A stretch of 7,746 bases of DNA from Flavobacteriales bacterium (lineage in GTDB: Bacteria > Bacteroidota > Bacteroidia > Flavobacteriales_D > Cryomorphaceae): the NCBI GenBank assembly GCA_020200995.1, contig JAIVHQ010000099.1, positions 1 to 7,746 on the forward strand, in the 5' to 3' direction. Below the pieces are notes generated by a model that saw only the letters and a list, made by a program, of their open reading frames with translations, was not told the origin of the DNA and did not search any database. The position numbers were made by a program, and so were the translations under genes. This document shows positions 1 to 6,169 of the stretch, piece after piece; positions within the stretch are counted from its first letter, which is position 1, and every line of letters begins with the position of its first letter.

Positions 1-392
1 AAATGACTGTGATTCCCGAAGGTGACGAGAAGAAATTTTTGATTACTGACGGCTGGCTTTCGCCGGGGCTCGACAAGTTTAGCCTTTCGAGGGCTTATCC
101 CACCTGGTTGTTTCCAAACAAAACGTATCGATTGGATACCAATCTCAATGGTGAGAAACGCGCTTTCGTCGTGACCGGCGAGCTCGAAAAAGTATTTCCT
201 TTTGACATTTATCCGATGCAATTGATCAAAGCAATAATGATTAATGACATCGACTCCATGGAAAAACTCGGAATTTACGAAGTGGATGACGAGGATTTTG
301 CCCTTTGTGAATTCGTTTGTACTTCCAAAATCAACATACAGGAAGTAGTGCGACAAGGGCTCAATGACATGAGAAAAGAATTTGCATCATAA
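1..392 (+). CDS. nqrA: Na+-translocating NADH:quinone reductase subunit A, C-terminal part (partial)
   Basis: This is the last ~129 codons of NqrA, a family normally about 450 residues long; the frame is open to the left edge, so the ATG at 3 is probably an internal Met. NqrA is the cytoplasmic-face subunit of the Na+-NQR complex, docked on NqrB near the quinone site. Seen in the sequence: the run VIPEGDEKKF followed by GWLSPGLDKFSLSR, the FPFDIYPMQLIKAI stretch, and near the end an acidic segment leading into FALCEFVCTSK. All are characteristic of NqrA C-termini and recall the iron-sulfur region of the related RnfC, although NqrA itself binds no cluster. The TAA stop is at 390-392. It lies 15 bases before nqrB, consistent with one operon. 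The identity is essentially certain; the N-terminal two thirds cannot be judged. Confidence 0.95.
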   Translation, partial: MTVIPEGDEKKFLITDGWLSPGLDKFSLSRAYPTWLFPNKTYRLDTNLNGEKRAFVVTGELEKVFPFDIYPMQLIKAIMINDIDSMEKLGIYEVDDEDFALCEFVCTSKINIQEVVRQGLNDMRKEFAS

Positions 393-407
393 TTAAAGAA
401 AGCAGCA

Positions 408-1619
408 GTGAAAGCAGTTGATAATTTACTCGGAAAAGTAAGACCGGTATTTGAGAAGGGCGGAAAGTTGGAGAAGTACTGGCCGGTGTATGATGCCCTT
501 GAGACATTCGCATTTGTTCCCGATCACACCACTTCTAAGGGTGCCCACATTCGCGATTCGATCGACATGAAACGCACCATGTTTTTGGTGATTCTCGCCA
601 TGATTCCCGCTTTGCTCTTCGGGGTGTACAACCTCGGCTACCAGCACTTCATGGCCATGGGACAGGAGGCCACACTCATTGAAATGGCCCTGTTCGGATT
701 TGGGAAATTAATTCCGCTCATCATAGTATCTTACGGTGTGGGTTTGGGAGTTGAATTCATATTTTGCATTAAAAAGGGCCATGCCATCTACGAAGGCTTT
801 TTGGTCTCGGGGATGTTAATCCCTTTGATTATGCCTGTAGATGTACCGCTTTGGATGGTCGGTGTTGCCACTGCTTTTTCCGTGGTTTTTGTAAAAGAAG
901 TTTTTGGCGGAACCGGTATGAATATCCTGAACGTGGCGCTCACTGCACGTGCATTTATCTTTTTCGCTTACCCGACCGAAATGGCGGGAAATAAGGTGTG
1001 GATCAGCACCACGGGTGGCGGAAGCACCGTGGATGGATACACCGGAGAAACCCTTTTGGGTCAGGCTGTTGAGAGAGGCGCTAACTTTTATGACGCGGCA
1101 GGTACAGCTTACGCCAGCGTTGCTGATAGCTTTATGGCATCCTTTATCGGATTGATTCCCGGTAGTATTGGTGAGACCTCAGCCCTGGCCATCCTCCTGG
1201 GAGCAGCCCTTCTCATATTTACAGGCATAGGCAGTTGGAGAATTATCTTTTGGGGCATCGTCGGCGGCGCTGTGATGGGTGGTATTTTCAATCTGATCGG
1301 CCCCGCATATTTCCCCGACAACCTTTACCTTCAGGTGCCGTGGTGGCATCAATTGGTCATGGGAGGCTTTCTTTTTGGAGTTGTTTTTATGGCTACTGAT
1401 CCCGTTTCTGCGGCCCAAACCACACGCGGAAAGGTATATTACGGCTTTCTCATTGGGCTTTTGGGAATATTGATTCGCGTGGTAAATCCTGCCTATCCCG
1501 AAGGCATCATGATGGCCATACTCTTTATGAATGTGATGGCGCCCACCGTAGACCATTTCGTGGTGCAAGCCAACATCAACAAGCGATTGAAAAGATTTAA
1601 AACACTTAAAACAGCCTAA
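408..1619 (+). CDS. nqrB: Na+-translocating NADH:quinone reductase subunit B
   Basis: NqrB is the large integral membrane subunit (403 aa here, about 415 in Vibrio). It carries covalent FMN and riboflavin and forms the Na+ path and quinone site. Seen: a hydrophilic N-terminus (VRPVFEKGGKLEKYWPVYDALETF), the AHIRDSIDMKRTM segment leading into the first membrane helix, about ten hydrophobic helices, and the VALTARAFIFFAYP block. The flavinylation motif is D209-G-Y-T-G-E-T215, where Thr215 is the expected FMN acceptor. The usual motif is D-x-x-S-G-A-T, so Ser to Thr and Ala to Glu are unusual. The C-terminus (MAPTVDHFVVQANINKR) is typical. The start is GTG at 408; it gives the normal family N-terminus and no upstream ATG is available in frame. 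AAGAAAGC at 396-403 may serve in ribosome binding. It is followed two bases later by nqrC. Confidence 0.96.
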   Translation: MKAVDNLLGKVRPVFEKGGKLEKYWPVYDALETFAFVPDHTTSKGAHIRDSIDMKRTMFLVILAMIPALLFGVYNLGYQHFMAMGQEATLIEMALFGFGKLIPLIIVSYGVGLGVEFIFCIKKGHAIYEGFLVSGMLIPLIMPVDVPLWMVGVATAFSVVFVKEVFGGTGMNILNVALTARAFIFFAYPTEMAGNKVWISTTGGGSTVDGYTGETLLGQAVERGANFYDAAGTAYASVADSFMASFIGLIPGSIGETSALAILLGAALLIFTGIGSWRIIFWGIVGGAVMGGIFNLIGPAYFPDNLYLQVPWWHQLVMGGFLFGVVFMATDPVSAAQTTRGKVYYGFLIGLLGILIRVVNPAYPEGIMMAILFMNVMAPTVDHFVVQANINKRLKRFKTLKTA

Positions 1620-1621
1620 TT

Positions 1622-2386
1622 ATGGCAATTAACAAAAACAGCAATGCGTTTACCTTCACCTTCGCCATTCTGATGGTGATCATCGTAGGTGCTACGCTCT
1701 CCTTCGCCGCTATATCCCTCAAGCCGCGGCAGGTGGAAAACGCCATACAAAAAGAGATGATCAGCATTTTGAGCTCAGTAGGTGTGGAAGCCAATAGAGA
1801 TAATGCGTCTGACCTTTTTTACGCAAACATCAAAGAGCGAATCACATTGAACCACAGCGGTGAGGTAATTGCCAACCGCCAGGGTAAAGTGGATGCACAG
1901 GACGCTGATGACCCTTTTAATATTGATGTACAGAAGGAATATCGCAACCCCAATATGAAGCCCGAAGACAGAAGCTATCCCGCTTACCTCGCTGAAGTGG
2001 ATGGGACAGAACTTGTGGTTGTTCCGATGGTAGGTAAAGGATTGTGGGGCCCGATTTGGGGCTACGTAGCCCTCAAAGGTGATTACAATACCATCTATGG
2101 AGCCGTTTTTTCCCATAAATCTGAAACTCCGGGTCTCGGAGCGGAAATCTCGGAAGGATTTTTCCAAGAGCCTTTTGAAGGAAAGCAGATCTACGACGAT
2201 AGCGGAAACATGGTATCGGTGGATGTGAAGAAAAGCGGAGACACCTCAAGTGATCCCCATGCCGTGGACGGTATCACGGGCGGAACGATCACCAGCGTCG
2301 GCGTTCAGGAGATGATGCGTCGCACATTCGGCGTTTATGACAAATATTTTCAGAGTAAAAAAGCAAACATAACGGAACTGAGATGA
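1622..2386 (+). CDS. nqrC: Na+-translocating NADH:quinone reductase subunit C
   Basis: NqrC (254 aa; about 257 in Vibrio) is a single-span protein whose large periplasmic domain carries FMN bound covalently through a phosphoester to Thr. Seen: one N-terminal membrane helix (FTFTFAILMVIIVGATLSF, roughly residues 10-30) followed by a soluble domain. The domain includes the WGPIWGYVAL and HKSETPGLGAEI stretches typical of FMN-binding (NqrC/RnfG-type) domains. The attachment motif is D216-G-I-T-G-G-T222, with Thr222 the expected FMN site; the more usual form is S-G-A-T. Attachment needs the transferase ApbE, which is not encoded in this window. The ATG is two bases after the nqrB stop. The gene's TGA overlaps the nqrD start in an ATGA arrangement, which suggests translational coupling. 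Confidence 0.96.
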   Translation: MAINKNSNAFTFTFAILMVIIVGATLSFAAISLKPRQVENAIQKEMISILSSVGVEANRDNASDLFYANIKERITLNHSGEVIANRQGKVDAQDADDPFNIDVQKEYRNPNMKPEDRSYPAYLAEVDGTELVVVPMVGKGLWGPIWGYVALKGDYNTIYGAVFSHKSETPGLGAEISEGFFQEPFEGKQIYDDSGNMVSVDVKKSGDTSSDPHAVDGITGGTITSVGVQEMMRRTFGVYDKYFQSKKANITELR

Positions 2387-3084
2387 GCACAGAAACTTTA
2401 GAAGAAAAACTCCCGGAAGTGGCGGAAGTTCCCAAGGAACCTTTGTTTTCGTCCAAAAATAAAAGACTGCTCACTGACCCGCTCGACGACGATAATCCGA
2501 TTACTGTCCAGGTACTTGGTATTTGCTCAGCCCTTGCCATTACCGTGCAGGTGCAGCAGGCAGTAGTAATGGCGCTGTCAGTGGTTTTTGTGATGTTCTT
2601 CGGAAACATTATTATTTCTGTCCTGCGAGATATAATCCCGTCGCGGATTCGAATTATTGTCCAATTGGTGGTGGTGGCTTCACTTGTGATCCTCGTCAAC
2701 GAGATACTCAAGGCTTTTCTGCCCGACATCAGTGAGCGATTGTCCGTATTTGTAGGGCTGATCATTACCAACTGTATCATTATGGGCCGATTTGAGGCTT
2801 TCGCTATGGGTAATAAGGTGTTTCCTTCTGCCCTCGACGGCATTGGAAATGCCATGGGATATGCTTGGATTTTGGTGGCCGTAGCCATTGCCCGCGAGGT
2901 ATTCGGATCCGGTGCCATCAGCTTTCCCGGCATAGGCCAAATCAAGTTTATTCCCGACGGATTTTTTGAATTCGGGTATGCCAATAACAACCTGATGATT
3001 CTGCCTCCGATGGCATTGATCGTGGTAGGCATTATTATCTGGGTTCAAAGGTCCAGAAATACCAAACTTATTGAAGAGAACTAA
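2383..3084 (+). CDS. nqrD: Na+-translocating NADH:quinone reductase subunit D
   Basis: NqrD is a six-helix membrane subunit homologous to NqrE and RnfA/RnfE. The pair share an iron centre in the membrane that relays electrons from NqrF toward the NqrC flavin. Seen: the paired cysteine motifs G-I-C48-S-A-L and T-N-C131-I-I-M-G-R, which in this family are the iron ligands contributed by NqrD; DNPITVQVLG; RIRIIVQLVVVASLVILV; and the FEAFAMGNKVFPSALDGIGNAMGY block. At 233 aa it is about 23 residues longer than the Vibrio protein. The excess is an acidic, Pro/Glu-rich cytoplasmic N-terminus (residues 1-31). There is no alternative Met before residue 63, and the start overlaps the nqrC stop (ATGA), so the longer N-terminus is probably real. 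nqrE starts 6 bases after the stop. Confidence 0.96.
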   Translation: MSTETLEEKLPEVAEVPKEPLFSSKNKRLLTDPLDDDNPITVQVLGICSALAITVQVQQAVVMALSVVFVMFFGNIIISVLRDIIPSRIRIIVQLVVVASLVILVNEILKAFLPDISERLSVFVGLIITNCIIMGRFEAFAMGNKVFPSALDGIGNAMGYAWILVAVAIAREVFGSGAISFPGIGQIKFIPDGFFEFGYANNNLMILPPMALIVVGIIIWVQRSRNTKLIEEN

Positions 3085-3090
3085 GAAAGC

Positions 3091-3705
3091 ATGGAAGCAT
3101 TAAATATTTTCGTCAAGTCGATTTTCATCGACAACATGATTTTCGCATACTTCCTTGGTATGTGCTCTTATCTCGCGGTTTCAAAAACGGTAAAGACAGC
3201 CGTTGGCCTCGGGTTTGCCGTGATTTTTGTACTTGGAATTACGGTTCCGATCAATTTCCTTTTGGAAAACTTTGTGCTCGCCGAAGGCGCGCTTACATGG
3301 GTAGATGAGTCGTTCGCAACAGTAGATCTTAGCTTTTTGAGCTTTATCATGTTTATCGCGGTCATCGCATCTATGGTGCAGCTTGTTGAGATGGTTGTTG
3401 AGAAATTCGCTCCCGCACTCTACGGTGCACTTGGTATATTCCTTCCGCTTATCGCGGTAAATTGCGCAATTCTCGGCGGCTCGCTCTTTATGCAAGAGCG
3501 ACAGTATACCACCATCGGCGACGCGACTGTGTTCGGTCTCGGCAGCGGTGTGGGATGGCTACTCGCGATTGTTGGAATTGCCGCTATTCGAGAAAAGATT
3601 CGCTATTCGAATGTACCTGCGCCGTTGAGAGGTTTGGGTATCACATTTATCATAACAGGACTTATGGGCATAGCCTTTATGGCCTTTATGGGAATTGAAC
3701 TTTAA
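3091..3705 (+). CDS. nqrE: Na+-translocating NADH:quinone reductase subunit E
   Basis: NqrE (204 aa; about 198 in Vibrio) is the partner of NqrD in the membrane, inserted with opposite topology and contributing the other two cysteines of the shared iron centre. Seen: KSIFIDNMIFAYFLGMC25SYLAVSK and, later, LPLIAVNC125AILGG, the two expected Cys motifs. Also present are VDLSFLSFIMFIAVIA, EKFAPALYGALGIFLPL, the GLGSGVGWLLAIV glycine-rich helix and the typical C-terminus RGLGITFIITGLMGIAF. Six hydrophobic segments fit the family. No truncation or key-residue loss is visible. The sequence AAGAAAGC lies directly before the ATG and overlaps the nqrD stop; the same octamer precedes nqrB. A 40-base gap then leads to nqrF. 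Confidence 0.97.
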   Translation: MEALNIFVKSIFIDNMIFAYFLGMCSYLAVSKTVKTAVGLGFAVIFVLGITVPINFLLENFVLAEGALTWVDESFATVDLSFLSFIMFIAVIASMVQLVEMVVEKFAPALYGALGIFLPLIAVNCAILGGSLFMQERQYTTIGDATVFGLGSGVGWLLAIVGIAAIREKIRYSNVPAPLRGLGITFIITGLMGIAFMAFMGIEL

Positions 3706-3745
3706 AGCCGCTTTGGTTGTTTCAAACACAGAAAAAGATAGATAA

Positions 3746-4855
3746 ATGACAACGACAATTATTGCCACCATTGCAGCCTTCCTGATCGTTATTCTTTTGC
3801 TTGTTAGCTTACTGCTTTTCGCAAAATCAAAATTAGCTCCTTCGGGAGCTGTAAAGCTTCTGATCAATGGAGAGAAGACATTGGAAGTAGACGCCGGTGA
3901 TACCATCCTGACTACATTGGGAAACCAGAAGATTTTTCTTCCCTCTGCATGTGGTGGCGGCGGTACATGTGCGATGTGCAAGTGCCAGGTGTTTGAAGGA
4001 GGTGGAGAAATCCTACCGACCGAAGCGCCCTACTTTTCCCGAAAGGAAATATCAGAAAACTGGCGATTGGGTTGTCAGGTGAAGGTGAAGCAAGACATGA
4101 AAATCGGGATTCCGGAAGAGATTTTCGGAATCAAGAAATGGGAATGCGAAGTGGTTTCCAATTACAACGTAGCTTCCTTCATTAAAGAATTTGTAGTTCG
4201 CCTTCCCGAAGGTGAAAACCTGGATTTCGAAGCGGGCGGATACATCCAGATCGTGATGCTCAATATCCGTATCGCCACCCCGCCTTGGGATCGCGCTAAA
4301 AACAAATGGATGGACGTAAATCCGGGCATCTGCTCTTCTTACGTATTTGGTTGCAAGCCGGGCGATAAGGTCACCATTTCAGGTCCTTATGGTGAATTCT
4401 TTATTAAGGATACCGGAGCGGAAATGGTTTACATCGGTGGTGGAGCAGGTATGGCACCCATGCGCTCACATTTATTTCATCTCTTTCACACGCTCAAGAC
4501 CGATCGAAAAGTATCTTTCTGGTACGGAGGACGATCCAAGCGAGAGCTGTTTTACCTGGAGCACTTTAGAAACATCGAAAAGGAGTTTCCCAATTTCTCA
4601 TTCCACGTTGTATTGTCAGAGCCTATGCCCGACGACAACTGGAAGGTGAAAGATAACATTGAAGATGAAGGGGATGGATTTACAGGCTTTGTTCACCAAG
4701 CCGTAATTGATCAGTACCTTAAAAAGCATGATGCTCCTGAAGACATTGAATTTTACTTCTGCGGGCCTCCATTGATGAATGCAGCTGTGCTGAAAATGGT
4801 TGACGACTGGGGTGTGCCGCCCGAGAACGTTGCCTTTGATGATTTTGGAGGATAA
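3746..4855 (+). CDS. nqrF: Na+-translocating NADH:quinone reductase subunit F, with internal loss of the FAD-binding segment
   Basis: NqrF is the entry subunit: it oxidises NADH at a FAD and passes electrons to its own 2Fe-2S cluster. Seen in order: a membrane anchor (residues 4-26); a ferredoxin domain with C69, C75, C78 and C110 as cluster ligands; the start of the FAD domain (AGGYIQI, residues 163-169); GICSSYVF and TISGPYGEFF; the NADH-binding G231-G-G-A-G-M-A-P-M-R-S; C339-G-P-P near the nicotinamide site; and the conserved C-terminal DDFGG at 365-369. At 369 aa it is short (Vibrio 408; Bacteroidota forms are usually longer still). The shortfall is one in-frame gap: AGGYIQI joins directly to VMLNIRIATPP. 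About 50 or more residues, including the R-A-Y-S-M FAD-binding motif, are absent. As it stands, FAD binding should fail. The gene is otherwise undamaged, so artefact and real deletion are both possible. Confidence 0.93.
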   Translation: MTTTIIATIAAFLIVILLLVSLLLFAKSKLAPSGAVKLLINGEKTLEVDAGDTILTTLGNQKIFLPSACGGGGTCAMCKCQVFEGGGEILPTEAPYFSRKEISENWRLGCQVKVKQDMKIGIPEEIFGIKKWECEVVSNYNVASFIKEFVVRLPEGENLDFEAGGYIQIVMLNIRIATPPWDRAKNKWMDVNPGICSSYVFGCKPGDKVTISGPYGEFFIKDTGAEMVYIGGGAGMAPMRSHLFHLFHTLKTDRKVSFWYGGRSKRELFYLEHFRNIEKEFPNFSFHVVLSEPMPDDNWKVKDNIEDEGDGFTGFVHQAVIDQYLKKHDAPEDIEFYFCGPPLMNAAVLKMVDDWGVPPENVAFDDFGG

Positions 4856-4880
4856 ATGTTCAAGCGATATATAGAACCTG

Positions 4881-4907
4881 AGCCCGGCCATTTTGGTCGG
4901 GCTTTTT
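4881..4907 (+). terminator. Intrinsic terminator of the nqr operon
   Basis: A 9-base-pair stem AGCCCGGCC / GGTCGGGCT (4881-4889 with 4895-4903, one G-U pair) closes a five-base loop ATTTT. It runs into a five-T tract (4903-4907). It sits 25 bases after the nqrF stop, so it ends the nqr transcript and separates it from the following gene. Confidence 0.9.
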
Positions 4908-4988
4908 AGTAGTCCATATCGTGGTTGCGCTTCAGGTTGCAAACCATTGACTAGAATTGTGTAATTTCAAACCAAAATCGTGAAGATT

Positions 4989-5468
4989 ATGACCATTCAG
5001 GACTGGTTTGACAAGTACGGCGAGAGCCATCAAAATCCGACAAACAAGGCGGTGCACTGGATTTGTGTGCCGCTTATTTTCTTTTCGATCGTCGGCATTC
5101 TTTCACTCATTCCTTTCGGTTTTGTCTCTGATCGTTTTCCACTTGGGTGGGAGCCCTACATTCACGCGGGCACCCTTCTGGTCTTTGTCGGTATTCTTTT
5201 TTTTCTGAGGTTGTCATTGAGCATCACCCTTGGTATGGCAGTGGTTTCAGCATTGATCCTTTGGCTGGTGAATGCCGCTCACATCGCTTTTGAGGGGAAT
5301 GTCTGGATCTTTTTCACGGCTGTATTCGTGCTGAGCTGGGTGGGTCAGTTTATCGGCCATAAAATCGAAGGTGCAAAGCCATCCTTTTTTGACGACTTGA
5401 AATTCCTGATGATTGGCCCCGCTTGGCTGCTGCATTTCATCTACCGCAAAACCGGCATTCCGTATTGA
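4989..5468 (+). CDS. Mpo1/DUF962-family membrane protein
   Basis: A 159-aa protein of the Mpo1-like (DUF962, YGL010w-like) family. The yeast member is an endoplasmic reticulum Fe2+-dependent dioxygenase that acts in alpha-oxidation of 2-hydroxy fatty acids; bacterial members are mostly uncharacterised, so a lipid role is only an inference. Seen: an N-terminal W-F-D-K-Y-G-E-S-H14-Q-N-P-T-N-K-x-x-H23 signature, four hydrophobic segments (about 25-45, 60-80, 82-98 and 105-122), then I-G-H124-K-I-E-G-A-K-P-S-F and a final H149 in LLHFIYRK. The repeated conserved His residues fit metal ligands. The ATG at 4989 is preferred because MTIQDWF matches the usual family start; a GTG at 4980 would add three residues. 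It lies behind the nqr terminator and so has its own transcription. No convincing promoter was found in 4908-4988. Confidence 0.85.
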   Translation: MTIQDWFDKYGESHQNPTNKAVHWICVPLIFFSIVGILSLIPFGFVSDRFPLGWEPYIHAGTLLVFVGILFFLRLSLSITLGMAVVSALILWLVNAAHIAFEGNVWIFFTAVFVLSWVGQFIGHKIEGAKPSFFDDLKFLMIGPAWLLHFIYRKTGIPY

Positions 5469-5528
5469 ATTTTTCCGGCCCTGTAGTTGGCTTCAGTAGT
5501 AAGGCTACACTTTCACACTTTCGCGACC

Positions 5529-5993
5529 ATGAGAATTGAACGAGTAAAGGCTGAAGCAGTCTACCCCCTGAGGCTCGAGGTACTCAGGCCGGGCGGCATA
5601 CTTGCCGATTGCGTTTTCGCCGGTGATGATGACCCGGATACAGTGCATTTTGCAGCTTTCAACAGCGAGGGAAAGGTGGAGGGGATCGCCTCATTTTACC
5701 AAGCGTCTCATCCTGCAGTTCACGGTAAACGTCTCGTGCAGCTTCGCGGCATGGCCACGCACCCTTCCGTGAGGGGAGAGGGCTACGGGAAGGCAATCGT
5801 ACGCTTTGCACTTGGCTTTTTTGCGGGTATTGGTGGAGCCCTTTCGGAAAAAACGAACGACGTGATGTGGTGCAATGCCCGTGAGGTGGCCATCCCTTTT
5901 TATGAAACCCTCGGGTTTCAAATCACAGCAGAACCTTTCGATATTCCCGGGATAGGTCTGCACCGGGTTATGTTTCGACATATTCGCCGGTAG
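5529..5993 (+). CDS. GNAT-family N-acetyltransferase
   Basis: A 154-aa acyl-CoA-dependent acetyltransferase of the Gcn5-related fold; its substrate cannot be told from sequence. Seen: an N-terminal strand-helix (MRIERVKAEAVYPLRLEVL), central strands (DTVHFAAFN and KVEGIASFY), and motif A with LRGMATHP leading into R82-G-E-G-Y-G87 for the acetyl-CoA pyrophosphate. Motif B follows with W114-C-N-A-R, then P-F-Y125-E-T-L-G-F130, where Tyr125 is the usual general acid. All core elements are intact and the length is normal. The ATG at 5529 is chosen over an in-frame TTG at 5487, because the extra 14 residues do not resemble the family and would cover the likely promoter region. The gene stands alone, 60 bases after the Mpo1-like gene. 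Its stop codon lies inside an inverted repeat. Confidence 0.85.
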   Translation: MRIERVKAEAVYPLRLEVLRPGGILADCVFAGDDDPDTVHFAAFNSEGKVEGIASFYQASHPAVHGKRLVQLRGMATHPSVRGEGYGKAIVRFALGFFAGIGGALSEKTNDVMWCNAREVAIPFYETLGFQITAEPFDIPGIGLHRVMFRHIRR

Positions 5994-6073
5994 TGGCAAA
6001 GCCACTTCTGTAGCTTTCGTCGAGCAACTACATTCAATCACTTTGGGCAATAATACGGTATGAGCCACTACCG
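5988..6073. repeat. Inverted repeat CGGTAGTGGC / GCCACTACCG
   Basis: A perfect 10-base arm at 5988-5997, which overlaps the acetyltransferase stop codon, is complementary to 6064-6073, with 66 bases between. The left arm can also pair locally with GCCACT at 6001-6006 (six pairs, AAA loop). An eight-base part, CCGGTAGT (5987-5994), is complementary to ACTACCGG at 6118-6125. There is no T tract, so this is not a standard intrinsic terminator. Function unknown. Confidence 0.5.
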
Positions 6074-6129
6074 AACGCAGTTTTTCGTAAAGATGATACG
6101 AGCTGCGGACGTGTATTACTACCGGTGTT

Positions 6130-6159
6130 ATTGCAACATGGTATAATTAACTATCTTTG
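6130..6159 (+). promoter_or_regulatory. Bacteroidetes-type sigma-ABfr promoter for the His-rich protein gene
   Basis: ATTG at 6130-6133, an 18-base spacer and TATCTTTG at 6152-6159 match the Bacteroidetes consensus TTTG-N17-19-TAnnTTTG with one mismatch. Transcription should begin about six bases later, near 6165, only a few bases before the ATG at 6170. This decides the start of the next gene and implies a nearly leaderless mRNA. The promoter may also drive the receptor gene downstream. Confidence 0.75.
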
Positions 6160-6169
6160 CAGACTGATT

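Noticed and set aside
2289..3032. Long antisense open frame (247 codons) across nqrC/nqrD
   Set aside because: It is rich in Arg, Ser, Thr and Ile in a low-complexity fashion, matches no family I know, and lies opposite unmistakable nqrD; it is a shadow.
3746..4855. Frameshift or pseudogene call for nqrF
   Set aside because: The frame is continuous and both ends are conserved; the missing block is a clean in-frame gap, so it is kept as a CDS with a flagged deletion.
4952..4959. TAGAATTG as a promoter -7 element for the Mpo1-like gene
   Set aside because: No TTTG-like element lies at 17-19 bases upstream, so it is not convincing.
5487..5528. TTG start extending the acetyltransferase by 14 residues
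   Set aside because: The extra residues do not look like the family and TTG is rare; ATG 5529 gives a normal GNAT N-terminus.
5992..6006. AGTGGC-AAA-GCCACT hairpin as the acetyltransferase terminator
   Set aside because: It has a short six-base stem overlapping the stop codon and no T tract after it.
6060..6146. 28-codon frame starting ATG AGC CAC, with a Tyr/Cys-rich end
   Set aside because: An ATG frame of this length is expected by chance, it overlaps the promoter -33 region, and no ribosome-binding site or homology is visible.
6125..6169. GTG start extending the His-rich protein by 15 residues
   Set aside because: The extension would cover the TATCTTTG promoter and put a non-signal sequence before an otherwise good signal peptide.
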